This document shows, in pieces, positions 55,376 through 64,000 of a stretch of DNA of 64,000 nt. This stretch comes from Rhodoferax potami (GTDB lineage: Bacteria; Pseudomonadota; Gammaproteobacteria; Burkholderiales; Burkholderiaceae_C): NCBI RefSeq assembly GCF_032193765.1, contig NZ_JAVBIJ010000001.1, positions 1,736,001 to 1,800,000 on the forward strand. The letters run 5' to 3'. The stretch's first letter is position 1. Each line of letters begins with the position of its first letter. Made by a program: the position numbers and the translations under genes. The notes beneath the pieces are model-generated. The model did no database searches and had not been told where the DNA came from. It was given only the letters and a program-made list of their open reading frames with translations.

Positions 55376-56819
55376 GTGGATCGCAAGCCACCAAAGCGCC
55401 AAACCGACCACAGAAATACCTTTGCTCTCCAGCGCGGAGATACGTGCTATCGAAGCATCTACCGAGCCGGTCATTGGTCAACCTGGCTTGATGGAGCAAG
55501 CCGGACTAGCGATTGCGCGCTGGGTACTCGCTCAAGCCCCACACGCGCAATTTTTTTGGATCGCATGTGGCAACGGCAATAACGGTGGAGATGGCGCTGA
55601 AGCTGCCATCCATCTCCATCGCTGGGGCAAAACCGTCTATGTAAGTGCTGTCAAAAGCCCAAAAAGCGCTCCTGCTGATGCGTCCAGGGCTTGGGCCCGT
55701 TTGGTCGCTGAAGGTATCGCAGTGCACCATGAGGCGCCAGATAGCTGGGATGTTTGTATAGACGCCCTCCTCGGCATCGGACTTCAACGCCACCCTGAGC
55801 CACCTTATGCGGAGTGGATCAAACGCATCAATCAAGCAGCAAAGCCCACCTTTGCGATTGACGTCCCGAGCGGCCTGGATGCCGACACCGGTTCTACGTT
55901 CGAACCGGTGGTGCAAGCGTCTGCCACTTTGAGCCTTGTTGGGTTGAAACCGGGATTGTTTACCCACCAAGGTCGGGATGTATGCGGTGACATCTGGCTG
56001 CACAAACTAGGGACGGAGAGCACGACTGAACACATCCGGTGCACCTTGAACCCGACACCCAAGCCCCTCCCCAGACCCCACGCAAGTCACAAGGGAAGCT
56101 TTGGAGATGTCGCGATCGTGGGCGGGGCACTTGGCATGCAAGGTGCCGCAGTTTTGGCGGCTTGCGCCGCCTTGCACGCAGGTGCCGGCCGGGTCTTTCT
56201 CGCTTGCTTGAACAGCGAAGGACTACAAGGCTTGGGTATCCCGCCCGATATCATGCTGCGCAGCCACAACACGCTGCCACACCAAGGCCTTACGGTCGTT
56301 GCGGGCTGCGGGGGTGGGCACGACATCAGCCACCAGTTACCCCACTGGCTAGAGCTTGCAGAGCGCTTGGTCATCGATGCTGACGCACTGAATGCGATTG
56401 CAATCAGACCAGACCTTGCACAGGCACTTGTCCAGCGCAGCGCCGACACCACGGTGATAACGCCTCACCCGCTGGAAGCCGCGCGCTTACTTGGGTGCAA
56501 GACCACCCAGATCCAAGCCAACCGGCTAGACGCGGCCCAGAGATTGGCGGAAACGTTTCAATGCACGGTCATACTGAAAGGGTCTGGCAGTGTGATCGCA
56601 GCCCCTGGTCGAAAGCCACGCATCAACCCCACAGGAAATGGCCGTCTCGCCATTGGCGGAACGGGCGATGTACTTGCGGGCCTGACCGGCACACTCTTGT
56701 CACAGCGCAGCACGGCTTGGGAAGCTGCGTCAGAAGCTTGCTATATCCATGGGCTGTTGGCAGACCAATGGCCACAGCAAACAACCTTGACTGCCAGTCG
56801 CCTGATCGAACACCTATAA
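55365..56819 (+). CDS. nnr: Bifunctional NAD(P)HX epimerase/dehydratase
   Basis: Nnr repairs hydrated NADH and NADPH. The ATG at 55365 (MSFEWIASHQ) overlaps the preceding stop by 11 bases. In 484 residues the N-terminal YjeF epimerase (about 25-215) shows ACGNGNNGGDGAEAA and IDVPSGLDADTG, and the C-terminal ADP-dependent dehydratase (about 225-480) shows GSFGDVAIVGGALGMQGAA and GNGRLAIGGTGDVLAGLTG. Its last codon and stop (CTATAA) are the first bases of dispersed repeat copy 7. Confidence 0.94.
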   Translation: MSFEWIASHQSAKPTTEIPLLSSAEIRAIEASTEPVIGQPGLMEQAGLAIARWVLAQAPHAQFFWIACGNGNNGGDGAEAAIHLHRWGKTVYVSAVKSPKSAPADASRAWARLVAEGIAVHHEAPDSWDVCIDALLGIGLQRHPEPPYAEWIKRINQAAKPTFAIDVPSGLDADTGSTFEPVVQASATLSLVGLKPGLFTHQGRDVCGDIWLHKLGTESTTEHIRCTLNPTPKPLPRPHASHKGSFGDVAIVGGALGMQGAAVLAACAALHAGAGRVFLACLNSEGLQGLGIPPDIMLRSHNTLPHQGLTVVAGCGGGHDISHQLPHWLELAERLVIDADALNAIAIRPDLAQALVQRSADTTVITPHPLEAARLLGCKTTQIQANRLDAAQRLAETFQCTVILKGSGSVIAAPGRKPRINPTGNGRLAIGGTGDVLAGLTGTLLSQRSTAWEAASEACYIHGLLADQWPQQTTLTASRLIEHL

Positions 56820-56874
56820 AAAAAAGCTGCTCGCCCCCATTTAACAAGGACTAGCAGCTCCTATTTTTATAGCA
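56814..56874. repeat. Dispersed AGCTGCT repeat, copy 7 (nnr stop, between nnr and rnr)
   Basis: CTATAAAAAAAAGCTGCTCG, then CCCCCATTTAACAAGGACTA and GCAGCTCCTATTTTTATAGCA. The two ends are inverted repeats with A and T runs outside an AGCTGCT/AGCAGCT stem. It carries the nnr stop codon and could work as a two-way terminator for the convergent nnr and rnr genes. Confidence 0.82.
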
Positions 56875-56890
56875 GCGTTGTAAGCGGCTC

Positions 56891-59158
56891 TTATCGCCGT
56901 TTCTTCGCCGTTTTTTTCACCGAAGGTGCTATTTTGTCTGCAGAACGGCTACTCTTGGTCGCTTTTGCTGCTGACCGTTGCTGCCTGACTTTGCCCTTGA
57001 AGATCGGCGAGTGCGGCGGATCCAGATCTGGGCGATCACCGAATTCAGCGCGCCCCGATTTTGAATCACGGGAATGCCCTTTGTCGGCAGGCATCTTGGG
57101 GAGAGGACCCTGACCTTCTTGGACCAATCGGAAATCGATCTTGCGACCATCCAAATCCACACGACTCACTTGGATACGAACCCGGGTACCGATCGCATAG
57201 CGGATACCTGTCCGTTCACCGCGTAGCTCCTGACGGGCTTCATCGAAACGGAAATACTCCCCGCCCAACTCGGTGATATGAACCAAGCCCTCTACATACA
57301 TCGCATCGAGCGTCACGAACAAACCAAACGTGGTCGCTGAGGATACAACCCCTGAATACTCCTCACCCAAGTGCTCGCGCATGTACTTGCATTTGAGCCA
57401 GGCTTCCACATCCCGACTGGCCTCATCCGCCCGGCGCTCATTGGCACTGCAATGCAGACCAGCCGCTTGCCAGGCAGTGCCTTCCGCATTGAGCTTCTTG
57501 GGCTTGGTTTCCGGATTGCTCACCCTCGAAACCAGATTTTTTTCCAGACGCCTTGCCAGCTTGGCATGCGCTTCACCGGGCTTAGGTAGTGCCGGGAGTT
57601 GGTATTTGGTCTTGGCAAGAATGGCCTTGATCACACGGTGTACCAACAAATCCGGGTAGCGCCGGATCGGGCTGGTGAAGTGCGTGTAGGCTTCAAACGA
57701 CAAGCCGAAATGTCCGCTATTGATCGGCGTGTAAATAGCCTGCGACATGGAACGCAACAACATCGAGTGGATCTGCTGCGCGTCGGGTCGGTCTTTAGTC
57801 GCCTCAGCAATCGCCTGAAACTCCCCCGGTGCGGGGTTGTCACTGATCGTCATGCCAATGCCACTGGCCTTCAAATAGCTACGCAATATCTCCTGCTTCT
57901 CAGGCGTCGGACCCTCATGCACTCGGAACAGGCCCTGGTGCTTGTTCTGGGCAATGAAGTCCGCACTGCAGACGTTCGCTGCGAGCATGGCCTCTTCAAT
58001 CAACCGATGCGCTGTGTTGCGAGTACGCGGCACGATCTTTTCGATCCGACCGTTTTCATCACAAACAATCTGTGTCTCCGTAGTCTCGAAATCCACCGCA
58101 CCCCGCTTGTGGCGGGATTTGAGCAATGCTTGGTAAACACCATGCAAGTTCAAGAGATCCTGCACTCGATCTTTGCGCTTGCTAGCTTCAGGCCCTCGTG
58201 TATTGCCAAGGATGGCCGCCACTTCGGTGTAAGTGAACCGAGCGTGGCTCCACATCACTGCAGGGTAAAACTGGTAGGCATCGACCTCGCCATCCTCGGT
58301 GACGAACATATCGCACACCATGCACAGCCGTTCGACTTCCGGGTTTAGCGAGCACAAACCGTTAGACAGTTTTTCCGGCAGCATAGGAATGACACGGCGC
58401 GGAAAGTACACGCTGGTGGCACGGTCATACGCATCCACATCGATGGCATTGCCCGTTTCCACGTAGTGACTGACATCGGCAATTGCCACCAACAAACGCC
58501 AACCTTTGAGCGCCGTCTTGCCACGCCCTTTGGTTGCGGGTTCGCAATACACCGCATCATCAAAATCCCGGGCATCTTCACCATCGATGGTGACCAACGG
58601 AATGTCTGTCAAATCAATACGTTGCAGCTTGTCTTGCGGACGCACCTTGTCCGGTAATGTGCGCGCCATCGCTACACAAGCGTCAGAAAACTCATGCGGC
58701 ACGCTGTATTTGCGCACGGCGATTTCAATCTCCATACCGGGGTCATCAACTTCACCCAGTACTTCTTTGATGCGCCCCACAGGCTGTCCGAACAGCGCAG
58801 GCGGCTCAATCAGTTCAACGACCACCACCTGGCCGGGCTTTGCCACACTGGTAGCGCCCTTCGGAATCAACACATCCTGGCCGTAGCGTTTGTCTTCTGG
58901 CGCAACTAGCCAAACACCGCTTTCCTGCAAAAGCCGGCCAATGATCGGTTGGTTAGAGCGCTCGGTGATTTCAACAACACGCCCCTCGGGGCGACCTTTG
59001 CGGTCACTGCGCACGATACGGACCTTGACGTGGTCTTTGTGCAGCACAGCCCGCATTTCGTTAGGGGGAAGATAAATATCAGGAGCACCGTCGTCGCGGG
59101 ACACAAAACCATGTCCATCCCGATGCCCTTGAACAATTCCTTCAACTTCTTCCAGCAA
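56891..59158 (-). CDS. rnr: Ribonuclease R, short N-terminal form
   Basis: RNase R is a 3' to 5' exoribonuclease for structured RNA. The open frame runs upstream through the tRNA-Leu gene, but that part is spurious. The first plausible start is TTG at 59158, giving LLEEVEGIVQGHRDGHGFV and 755 residues. Cold-shock parts come first, then the RNB domain with the metal Asp residues in IDGEDARDFDDAVYCE, and an S1 domain near residue 560-650; a Lys/Arg/Ser-rich tail ends it. The N-terminal helix-turn-helix of E. coli RNase R is missing, as in related Burkholderiales. Confidence 0.9.
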   Translation of the reverse strand: MLEEVEGIVQGHRDGHGFVSRDDGAPDIYLPPNEMRAVLHKDHVKVRIVRSDRKGRPEGRVVEITERSNQPIIGRLLQESGVWLVAPEDKRYGQDVLIPKGATSVAKPGQVVVVELIEPPALFGQPVGRIKEVLGEVDDPGMEIEIAVRKYSVPHEFSDACVAMARTLPDKVRPQDKLQRIDLTDIPLVTIDGEDARDFDDAVYCEPATKGRGKTALKGWRLLVAIADVSHYVETGNAIDVDAYDRATSVYFPRRVIPMLPEKLSNGLCSLNPEVERLCMVCDMFVTEDGEVDAYQFYPAVMWSHARFTYTEVAAILGNTRGPEASKRKDRVQDLLNLHGVYQALLKSRHKRGAVDFETTETQIVCDENGRIEKIVPRTRNTAHRLIEEAMLAANVCSADFIAQNKHQGLFRVHEGPTPEKQEILRSYLKASGIGMTISDNPAPGEFQAIAEATKDRPDAQQIHSMLLRSMSQAIYTPINSGHFGLSFEAYTHFTSPIRRYPDLLVHRVIKAILAKTKYQLPALPKPGEAHAKLARRLEKNLVSRVSNPETKPKKLNAEGTAWQAAGLHCSANERRADEASRDVEAWLKCKYMREHLGEEYSGVVSSATTFGLFVTLDAMYVEGLVHITELGGEYFRFDEARQELRGERTGIRYAIGTRVRIQVSRVDLDGRKIDFRLVQEGQGPLPKMPADKGHSRDSKSGRAEFGDRPDLDPPHSPIFKGKVRQQRSAAKATKSSRSADKIAPSVKKTAKKRR

Positions 59159-59207
59159 ATTGCTGTTTTGGCCTAAATGTTTGATATACTTCTCTCTTTC
59201 CTGAGAT

Positions 59208-59292
<85 letters not shown>

Positions 59293-59312
59293 ACAATGGT
59301 AATGTAGTTAAT

Positions 59313-59345
59313 GAAAAGCCGCTGTGAAAACAGCGGCTTTTTTTT
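59313..59345 (+). terminator. Intrinsic terminator of tRNA-Leu
   Basis: AAAAGCCGCTGT, loop GAAA, ACAGCGGCTTTTTTTT: a ten-pair stem followed by eight T. It lies about 20 bases after the tRNA. Confidence 0.93.
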
Positions 59346-59360
59346 GCCTGTGTGATTCGT

Positions 59361-59392
59361 GCCACTGACCGTTAGATGCATCGGTCAGTGGC
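59361..59392. terminator. Stem-loop after rimO
   Basis: GCCACTGACCG and CGGTCAGTGGC are perfect 11-base arms with a ten-base loop. There is no T run in the rimO direction, so it is a 3' end stabiliser or weak terminator rather than a classic intrinsic terminator. Confidence 0.6.
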
Positions 59393-59398
59393 TAAAAA

Positions 59399-60802
59399 TC
59401 AGATGGGAAGTGCGACCAAATCGTGACCTTGCGCACTCACAATTCGCGCCTTGGTGAACTCACCCACTTTCAACGTCTTGCTGATTTTTTCGGGCGGTAA
59501 CAAACGAACCACGCCATCAATTTCTGGAGCATCCGCGTAGCTACGGCCGACTCCACCTTTGCGACCCAACGCTGGCGCAGAATCCACCAGCACTTGCATC
59601 ACGGATCCGACACGGCGCTGCAAGCGAGCTGCAGATACTTCTTCAGCCACCTGCATGAATCGGGCGCGACGCTCCTCGCGAACTTCCACCGGCAACATGC
59701 CAGGCAAGTCATTGGCGGTTGCGCCATTTACTGCGCTGTAGGCAAAGCAACCTGCACGGTCAATCTGGGCTTCTCGCACAAAGTCGAGCAGGTGCTCAAA
59801 CTCTTCTTCAGTCTCACCGGGGAAGCCCGCAATAAACGTACTGCGCACCACCAACTCCGGGCAAGCTTCGCGCCACTGCTGCAAACGCTCTAGGTTTTTT
59901 TCACCACTGGCAGGCCGCTTCATCCGGCGCAGCACATCAGGATGGCTGTGTTGCAAAGGAACATCTAGGTAAGGCAGCACACGACCTGTCGCCATCAACG
60001 GCACAATTTCATCCACACTGGGGTAGGGGTAGACATAGTGCAACCGGACCCAGGCGCCATAAGGCTCAGCGATATCACCAAGCGCCTGCACCAGCTCCAA
60101 CATACGGGTCTTCACGGGCTTGCCATCCCAAAATCCGGTGCGGTACTTCACGTCGACGCCATACGCCGAAGTATCTTGGCTGATAACTAACAGCTCTTTC
60201 ACACCACCCTCAAACAAGGCACGCGCTTCGCTCAGAACATCGCCAATCGGGCGGGACACCAAGTCGCCGCGCATGCTGGGGATGATGCAGAAGGTGCAAC
60301 GGTGATTGCAACCCTCACTGATTTTCAAATACGCGTAATGGCGCGGCGTAAGCTTGATACCTGCCACACCAAAAGATTGCGGAACCAGATCCAAAAATGG
60401 GTCGTGCGGTTTTGGCAGATTGGTATGCACAGCATCCATCACCTCCTGGGTCGCATGGGGACCGGTCACCGCGAGCACTTTCGGGTGCATCTGGCGAACC
60501 ATGTTCTCACCACCTTCAGTGGTCTTGGCACCAAGGCAACCCGTAACGATGACGCGCCCATTTTCCGCCAGCGCCTCTCCAATGGTGTCCAGGCTTTCTT
60601 TTACCGCATCATCGATAAATCCGCAGGTATTGACGATGACCAAGTCAGCGCCTTGGAAGGTCTTTGAGGTTTGATATCCCTCGGCGCTCAGTTGGGTCAA
60701 GATGAGCTCGGAATCTGTCAGCGCCTTGGGGCAACCCAAACTCACAAAACCTACCTTGGGGGCAGCATTCGTAGCCGGGACGGAGTTCAAAATTTCAGTC
60801 AT
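59399..60802 (-). CDS. rimO: Ribosomal protein S12 methylthiotransferase RimO
   Basis: RimO adds a methylthio group to Asp89 of S12. The 467 residues have the N-terminal UPF0004 domain with three Fe-S cysteines ([31 protein letters not shown]), the radical SAM motif [24 protein letters not shown] and a C-terminal TRAM domain (about 400-467). MiaB is the related alternative; the [11 protein letters not shown] start fits RimO. It is followed by the stem-loop and tRNA terminator. Confidence 0.96.
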   Translation of the reverse strand: MTEILNSVPATNAAPKVGFVSLGCPKALTDSELILTQLSAEGYQTSKTFQGADLVIVNTCGFIDDAVKESLDTIGEALAENGRVIVTGCLGAKTTEGGENMVRQMHPKVLAVTGPHATQEVMDAVHTNLPKPHDPFLDLVPQSFGVAGIKLTPRHYAYLKISEGCNHRCTFCIIPSMRGDLVSRPIGDVLSEARALFEGGVKELLVISQDTSAYGVDVKYRTGFWDGKPVKTRMLELVQALGDIAEPYGAWVRLHYVYPYPSVDEIVPLMATGRVLPYLDVPLQHSHPDVLRRMKRPASGEKNLERLQQWREACPELVVRSTFIAGFPGETEEEFEHLLDFVREAQIDRAGCFAYSAVNGATANDLPGMLPVEVREERRARFMQVAEEVSAARLQRRVGSVMQVLVDSAPALGRKGGVGRSYADAPEIDGVVRLLPPEKISKTLKVGEFTKARIVSAQGHDLVALPI

Positions 60803-60847
60803 AGTGTGAAGTTCCAGAGCCCGCCCCTCAGAGACCCGCCAACCAGC

Positions 60848-61297
60848 TCAACGCTTGATGCCGAAAGTACCGAGGAATTGCTCAGTTTGTTTTTGCATAT
60901 GTTCCTGCATCTGCTGGAACATGTTGTTACCCATTACGCCCTGCACCATGGGCGCCTGCATATCCATCAGCGCTTGCATGTTTTTCTCAAGGTAACCACC
61001 CATCATGCCCTGCATGGCATGACCATAAAAGCGAATGATGTTGGACAACACGGGCGCGGTGAACATTGGAGACCCATTGGCCTCTTCTTCCAAAATAATC
61101 TGCAGCAAGATGCTTCGCGTCAGGTCTTCACCCGATTTCGCATCCACCACCGCAAAAGACTCGCTATCCATCACCAGCTGCTTGATTTCCGCCAGCGTGA
61201 TGTAAGTCGACGTGTCGGTGTCGTACAAACGCCGGTTGGGGTATTTTTTGATGACCCGCTGAGAAGCCTTGGAATCTTTACTGGAAGTTTTTTGCAT
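60848..61297 (-). CDS. phaR: PHA synthesis repressor PhaR
   Basis: PhaR represses phasin and polyhydroxyalkanoate genes and binds PHA granules. The ATG at 61297 (MQKTSSKDSK) gives 149 residues; an upstream extension to 61375 is not family-like. The DNA-binding part VIKKYPNRRLYDTDTSTYITLAEIKQLV and the middle domain (EEEANGSPMFTAPVLSNIIRFYG) are diagnostic. It suggests PHA storage in this organism. It lies 45 bases upstream of rimO. Confidence 0.94.
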   Translation of the reverse strand: MQKTSSKDSKASQRVIKKYPNRRLYDTDTSTYITLAEIKQLVMDSESFAVVDAKSGEDLTRSILLQIILEEEANGSPMFTAPVLSNIIRFYGHAMQGMMGGYLEKNMQALMDMQAPMVQGVMGNNMFQQMQEHMQKQTEQFLGTFGIKR

Positions 61298-61416
61298 GTC
61301 GATCGCTCTGCACCGGGTGTGTGAGCCAAGTAAGTGTTGCAGTGCAGCACATTCTAGAGAGAGACCGCTTGGCACCGACCTAGGAATACCCTAGATGAAG
61401 CCTTAAAGGAAAATGT

Positions 61417-61493
61417 TGGTAGGCGCAATTGGACTCGAACCAACGACCCCCACCATGTCAAGGTGGTGCTCTAACCAGCTGAGCTATGCGCCT
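61417..61493 (-). tRNA. tRNA-Val (anticodon GAC)
   Basis: Minus-strand acceptor arms AGGCGCA and TGCGCCT pair, with the encoded CCA at 61417-61419. The anticodon loop TTGACAT lies between CCACC and GGTGG. It decodes GUC and GUU. The T arm GGTTCGAGTCC is standard. Confidence 0.95.
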
Positions 61494-61593
61494 ACATTTA
61501 TCCGTGAGGCCGAAGTATAGCAGCATAAAAATGCGCTTCTTTTGAAAAAGCCCGAAAAAAGTTCAAATAGATCAAAAGACCGCTACGCCATAA

Positions 61594-61615
61594 TTGACGT
61601 TTACGTAAACGTCAA
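61594..61615. promoter_or_regulatory. LiuR-like perfect palindrome before the SDR gene
   Basis: TTGACGTTTAC followed directly by GTAAACGTCAA is a perfect 22-base palindrome. It closely resembles the operators known for LiuR-type MerR regulators of branched-chain amino acid and acyl-CoA breakdown. CATAAT directly upstream (61589-61594) may be the -10. The gene starts 26 bases later. Confidence 0.7.
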
Positions 61616-61641
61616 TCCATCCCCATTACAAGGAGCAATCT

Positions 61642-62400
61642 ATGGAAATCGCAGGAAAAGTCTTTATCGTGACCGGCGGCGCATCTGGCCTCGGCGAGGG
61701 CACTGCCCGCATGCTGACAGCCAAAGGCGGCAAGGTCGTCATTGCAGACATGCAGGCAGAAAAAGGCGAGGCCATTGCCCGAGAACTGGGCGGCGCATTC
61801 GTGAAGTGCGATGTCAGTAACGAAGCTGACGGGCAAGCCGTCGTGGCCCAAGCAGTCTCCATGGGCAAGCTGATGGGCTTGGTGAACTGCGCAGGCATTG
61901 CTCCTGCCGAGAAGACGGTGGGCAAAAACGGCGCGCACGCACTCGCATCTTTCAGCAAAACGATCACCGTCAATTTGATCGGCAGCTTCAACATGATCCG
62001 TCTCGCCGCCGAGGCCATGAGCAAAAACGAACCTGAAGCGACCGGCGAGCGCGGCGTCATGATTTCTACCGCCTCGGTGGCCGCCTATGACGGACAGATC
62101 GGTCAAGCAGCCTACAGTGCATCCAAAGGCGGCGTGGTGGGCATGACACTGCCCATTGCACGCGACCTTGCCCGGAACGGCATCCGGAACATGACCATTG
62201 CCCCCGGGATTTTCGGCACGCCGATGTTGTTCAGCATGCCCCAAGATGTGCAAGACGCGCTGGCAGCAGGTGTTCCATTCCCTTCGCGCTTGGGAACTCC
62301 GCAGGATTACGCCAAATTAGCCGTTCATATTTTTGAAAACGACATGCTCAACGGCGAGGTGATCCGCTTGGACGGCGCGATCCGACTCGCTCCGAAGTAA
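61642..62400 (+). CDS. Short-chain dehydrogenase, HSD10/3-hydroxyacyl-CoA dehydrogenase type
   Basis: The 252-residue SDR has the NAD loop [21 protein letters not shown], the catalytic [23 protein letters not shown] (Ser, Tyr, Lys in order) and a C-terminal [15 protein letters not shown]. It most resembles type II 3-hydroxyacyl-CoA dehydrogenases that oxidise 3-hydroxy-2-methylbutyryl-CoA in isoleucine breakdown. AAGGAG precedes the ATG. The LiuR-like palindrome supports this function. Confidence 0.88.
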   Translation: MEIAGKVFIVTGGASGLGEGTARMLTAKGGKVVIADMQAEKGEAIARELGGAFVKCDVSNEADGQAVVAQAVSMGKLMGLVNCAGIAPAEKTVGKNGAHALASFSKTITVNLIGSFNMIRLAAEAMSKNEPEATGERGVMISTASVAAYDGQIGQAAYSASKGGVVGMTLPIARDLARNGIRNMTIAPGIFGTPMLFSMPQDVQDALAAGVPFPSRLGTPQDYAKLAVHIFENDMLNGEVIRLDGAIRLAPK

Positions 62401-62448
62401 AGCCAGCCCATCACTCAAACAGGTGCGACGTCCAAGGGACGCCGCACC

Positions 62449-63354
62449 TTAGCGATGCGCACGTACCGAAGCCACCAGACCCAACAAGAAAATGCCACTG
62501 GCCCACCACTGCAAAGGGTGCGGCCAGTCACCGTGCACGAGAAATGCGTAAAAGAGTGCGAAAAGCGTTTCTGACACGATGAGTTGACCGCACAAGCTCG
62601 CGCTCAAGCGACGACTCGCGAAGTTCCAAAGCATGGTTGCTACCCATGCAGAGCCGACTCCCGTTGCTATACAAACCATAGCTGCTCGCGCAATATCCGT
62701 GTGGGCCAGAAGCAATTCCAGCGGGGTACCCATAAGCCCCCAGAGGGCCACGGCGGCGACTCCTGAGCTCACCCCCATCCAACTGGTCCAATCAGCAAGC
62801 TGGACCCCGGTATGCCGCTTCAACCAGGCCGAGTTCAGAATCGCGAAAACGACCCAACTCGCCATCGCCAGCAAACCGTACAACACCCCACGCCAAAACA
62901 CCCAGCCATGGGGCTGCGCGTCGGTGCCGCTGGCGCTATCTGCCGCCATCATCAAAGCGACGCCAATGAGTGTCAGCAACAAACCGGGAATCAAGCTCCG
63001 CCACCGCAAACCAACCGGCTTGCCCAGCAACATCACCCACACCGGAACCGTGCCAATGATCATGGTGGGCACTGCCACGCCTGCATCACGGATGGCATAC
63101 ACCAACAACAAGTAATAGCCTGAGAAGCCGAGTGCACTGAGCAAGGCCGCGGCCCCGGCTTGGCGCCACGTCGGCATCCGCGAGCGGCCCCGGAGATAGC
63201 CCACGCTGACGATCAAGATCGAAACCAGCCCGAAAACCGCAAACCTGCCCGCTGCGAGATCAACAGGCAACAACCCGGGCGCCAGAGCCGGCGCTACGAA
63301 GACCAAACCCCACAAGGCGCCCGCCGCCAGGCCGGCCATCACGCCGCTCAGCAA
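62449..63354 (-). CDS. EamA/DMT-family transporter
   Basis: The 301-residue protein has about ten hydrophobic segments in two EamA repeats; typical patterns are AGLAAGALWGLVFVAPALAPGLLP and the paired IIGTVPVWVMLL. The substrate is unknown. The start is uncertain: TTG 63354, GTG 63342 and ATG 63339 are all possible. Residues about 214-230 (LLLAHTDIARAAMVCIA) come from repeat copy 8, in frame, where a membrane helix begins. It faces the SDR gene at its 3' end and is preceded by another SDR gene. Confidence 0.85.
   Translation of the reverse strand: MLSGVMAGLAAGALWGLVFVAPALAPGLLPVDLAAGRFAVFGLVSILIVSVGYLRGRSRMPTWRQAGAAALLSALGFSGYYLLLVYAIRDAGVAVPTMIIGTVPVWVMLLGKPVGLRWRSLIPGLLLTLIGVALMMAADSASGTDAQPHGWVFWRGVLYGLLAMASWVVFAILNSAWLKRHTGVQLADWTSWMGVSSGVAAVALWGLMGTPLELLLAHTDIARAAMVCIATGVGSAWVATMLWNFASRRLSASLCGQLIVSETLFALFYAFLVHGDWPHPLQWWASGIFLLGLVASVRAHR
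62665..62713 (+). repeat. Dispersed AGCTGCT repeat, copy 8 (inside the EamA gene)
   Basis: TGCTATACAAACCATAGCTG, then CTCGCGCAATATCCGTGTGG and GCCAGAAGC. The left part matches copy 4 (GCTATA, ATAGCTGCTCGCGC); the right part is diverged. Read by the gene it gives DIARAAMVCIA. Confidence 0.8.
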
Positions 63355-63399
63355 AACTTCACCAAAACCGACAACCCAAACCCGCTTGTCAAACGCCGC

Positions 63400-64000
63400 T
63401 TAAATTCCAAATCCATCGTCAGCCGCAATGACTGCTCCATTGATAAAGTGACTCTGATCAGAGCACAAAGTCACCAAAATGGCATCCAGATCTGCCGGGC
63501 GACCGATCCGCTTGCGCGGCAGCATCTGCACCAGTTTTTGCCCTGCATCGGTATGCCAATGTTCGTGATTGATCTCGGTATCGATATAGCCCGGGCACAG
63601 TGCGTTGACGTTGATGCCGAACTTGCCCCACTCCAGCGCCTGCGCTTTGGTCATTTGGATCACGGCTGCCTTGCTCATGCAATAGGTCCCGATTTGCGGC
63701 AAGACACGCAGGCCCGCCATCGAGGCAATGTTGATGATGCGTCCGCCGGTGTAGCTGCCGGGTGCCGCACCTTTGGCGCGCGCAATCATTCGCTTGCCGA
63801 CCTCTTGCGCCACAAAAAACGACCCTTTGACGTTGGTATCAAAGATGAAGTCGTAATCCTCAGGGCTGACGTCCTGCAGTCGCTGCGTGGTGCTCACTCC
63901 CGAGTTGTTGATCAGGATGTCGATGGAGCCCACCTCGGTTTCGGCGTGGGCTACCGCCGACTTGATGGAGTCGTGGTCTGTCACATCCAGTTCGATGACA
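63400..64000 (-). CDS. Short-chain dehydrogenase/reductase (partial, start outside the window)
   Basis: The frame is open to the last base (VIELDVTDHDSI...), so at least 200 residues are present and the NAD(P) loop is missing. Visible SDR motifs are ILINNSGVS, the catalytic Ser-Tyr-Lys series in INIASMAGLRVLPQIGTYCMSKAA, and LCPGYIDTEI. The end GAVIAADDGFGI is a typical SDR C-terminus. It may reduce 3-oxoacyl groups or sugars; the substrate cannot be told. It lies 45 bases upstream of the EamA gene on the same strand. Confidence 0.9.
   Translation of the reverse strand, partial: VIELDVTDHDSIKSAVAHAETEVGSIDILINNSGVSTTQRLQDVSPEDYDFIFDTNVKGSFFVAQEVGKRMIARAKGAAPGSYTGGRIINIASMAGLRVLPQIGTYCMSKAAVIQMTKAQALEWGKFGINVNALCPGYIDTEINHEHWHTDAGQKLVQMLPRKRIGRPADLDAILVTLCSDQSHFINGAVIAADDGFGI

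Overview
The window reads as a chromosomal segment of a betaproteobacterium of the order Burkholderiales, most like the Comamonadaceae (Rhodoferax/Polaromonas-type). The grounds are the protein flavours, the long conserved run [56 protein letters not shown], an RNase R without the N-terminal helix-turn-helix, a phaR gene, and a small dispersed repeat with an AGCTGCTCGCGC core. This placement is inferred by eye, not from a database search. No rRNA, CRISPR array, insertion sequence, prophage or integrase was seen. No gap between genes exceeds 300 bases; the longest is about 273 bases, in front of rpsB.

Bases 1-18.7 kb form a phosphorus island. A partial GT39-like gene is followed by phoR, phoB, phoU, pstB, pstA, pstC and pstS, all on the minus strand and in reverse order of transcription. 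Divergent from pstS is a fasciclin-domain lipoprotein gene with its own PHO box. Then come a periplasmic binding protein, exopolyphosphatase (ppx), an EAL-CBS-GGDEF protein with a PHO box, and a histone-H1-like protein with a ribbon-helix-helix-type tail. The minus-strand run olsB-plcP-agt-ppk-sixA completes the island, with PHO boxes before olsB and before ppk. Together these genes cover phosphate sensing, uptake, polyphosphate storage and mobilisation, and probable replacement of phospholipids by ornithine lipid and glycolipid.

Bases 18.7-23.3 kb hold an arsenic operon: arsR, LMW-PTP-type arsC, aquaporin, glutaredoxin-type arsC, arsH and a two-domain arsA. No arsB, acr3 or arsD is present. 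Bases 23.3-31.7 kb hold small membrane or unknown genes, a GNAT gene, then glmM, folP, ftsH, rlmE, the divergent yhbY-like gene, a DUF4149 gene and greA. Bases 31.7-37 kb hold carB, a LysE/LeuE exporter and carA. Bases 37-52 kb hold the envelope/translation supercluster from rpsB down to a TrmH-family methyltransferase.

Bases 52.3-56.8 kb (plus strand) hold a DadA-like oxidoreductase, an HDOD protein, an MBL-fold hydrolase and the NAD(P)HX repair enzyme. Bases 56.9-64 kb hold rnr, tRNA-Leu(CAG), rimO, phaR, tRNA-Val(GAC), a short-chain dehydrogenase behind a LiuR-like palindrome, an EamA exporter and a truncated SDR gene.

The most unexpected pattern is a roughly 50-bp dispersed repeat with eight copies. 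Four lie inside unrelated genes, always in the same relative orientation and frame, and encode an ARAA-containing peptide. Two others supply the stop codon of the preceding gene.
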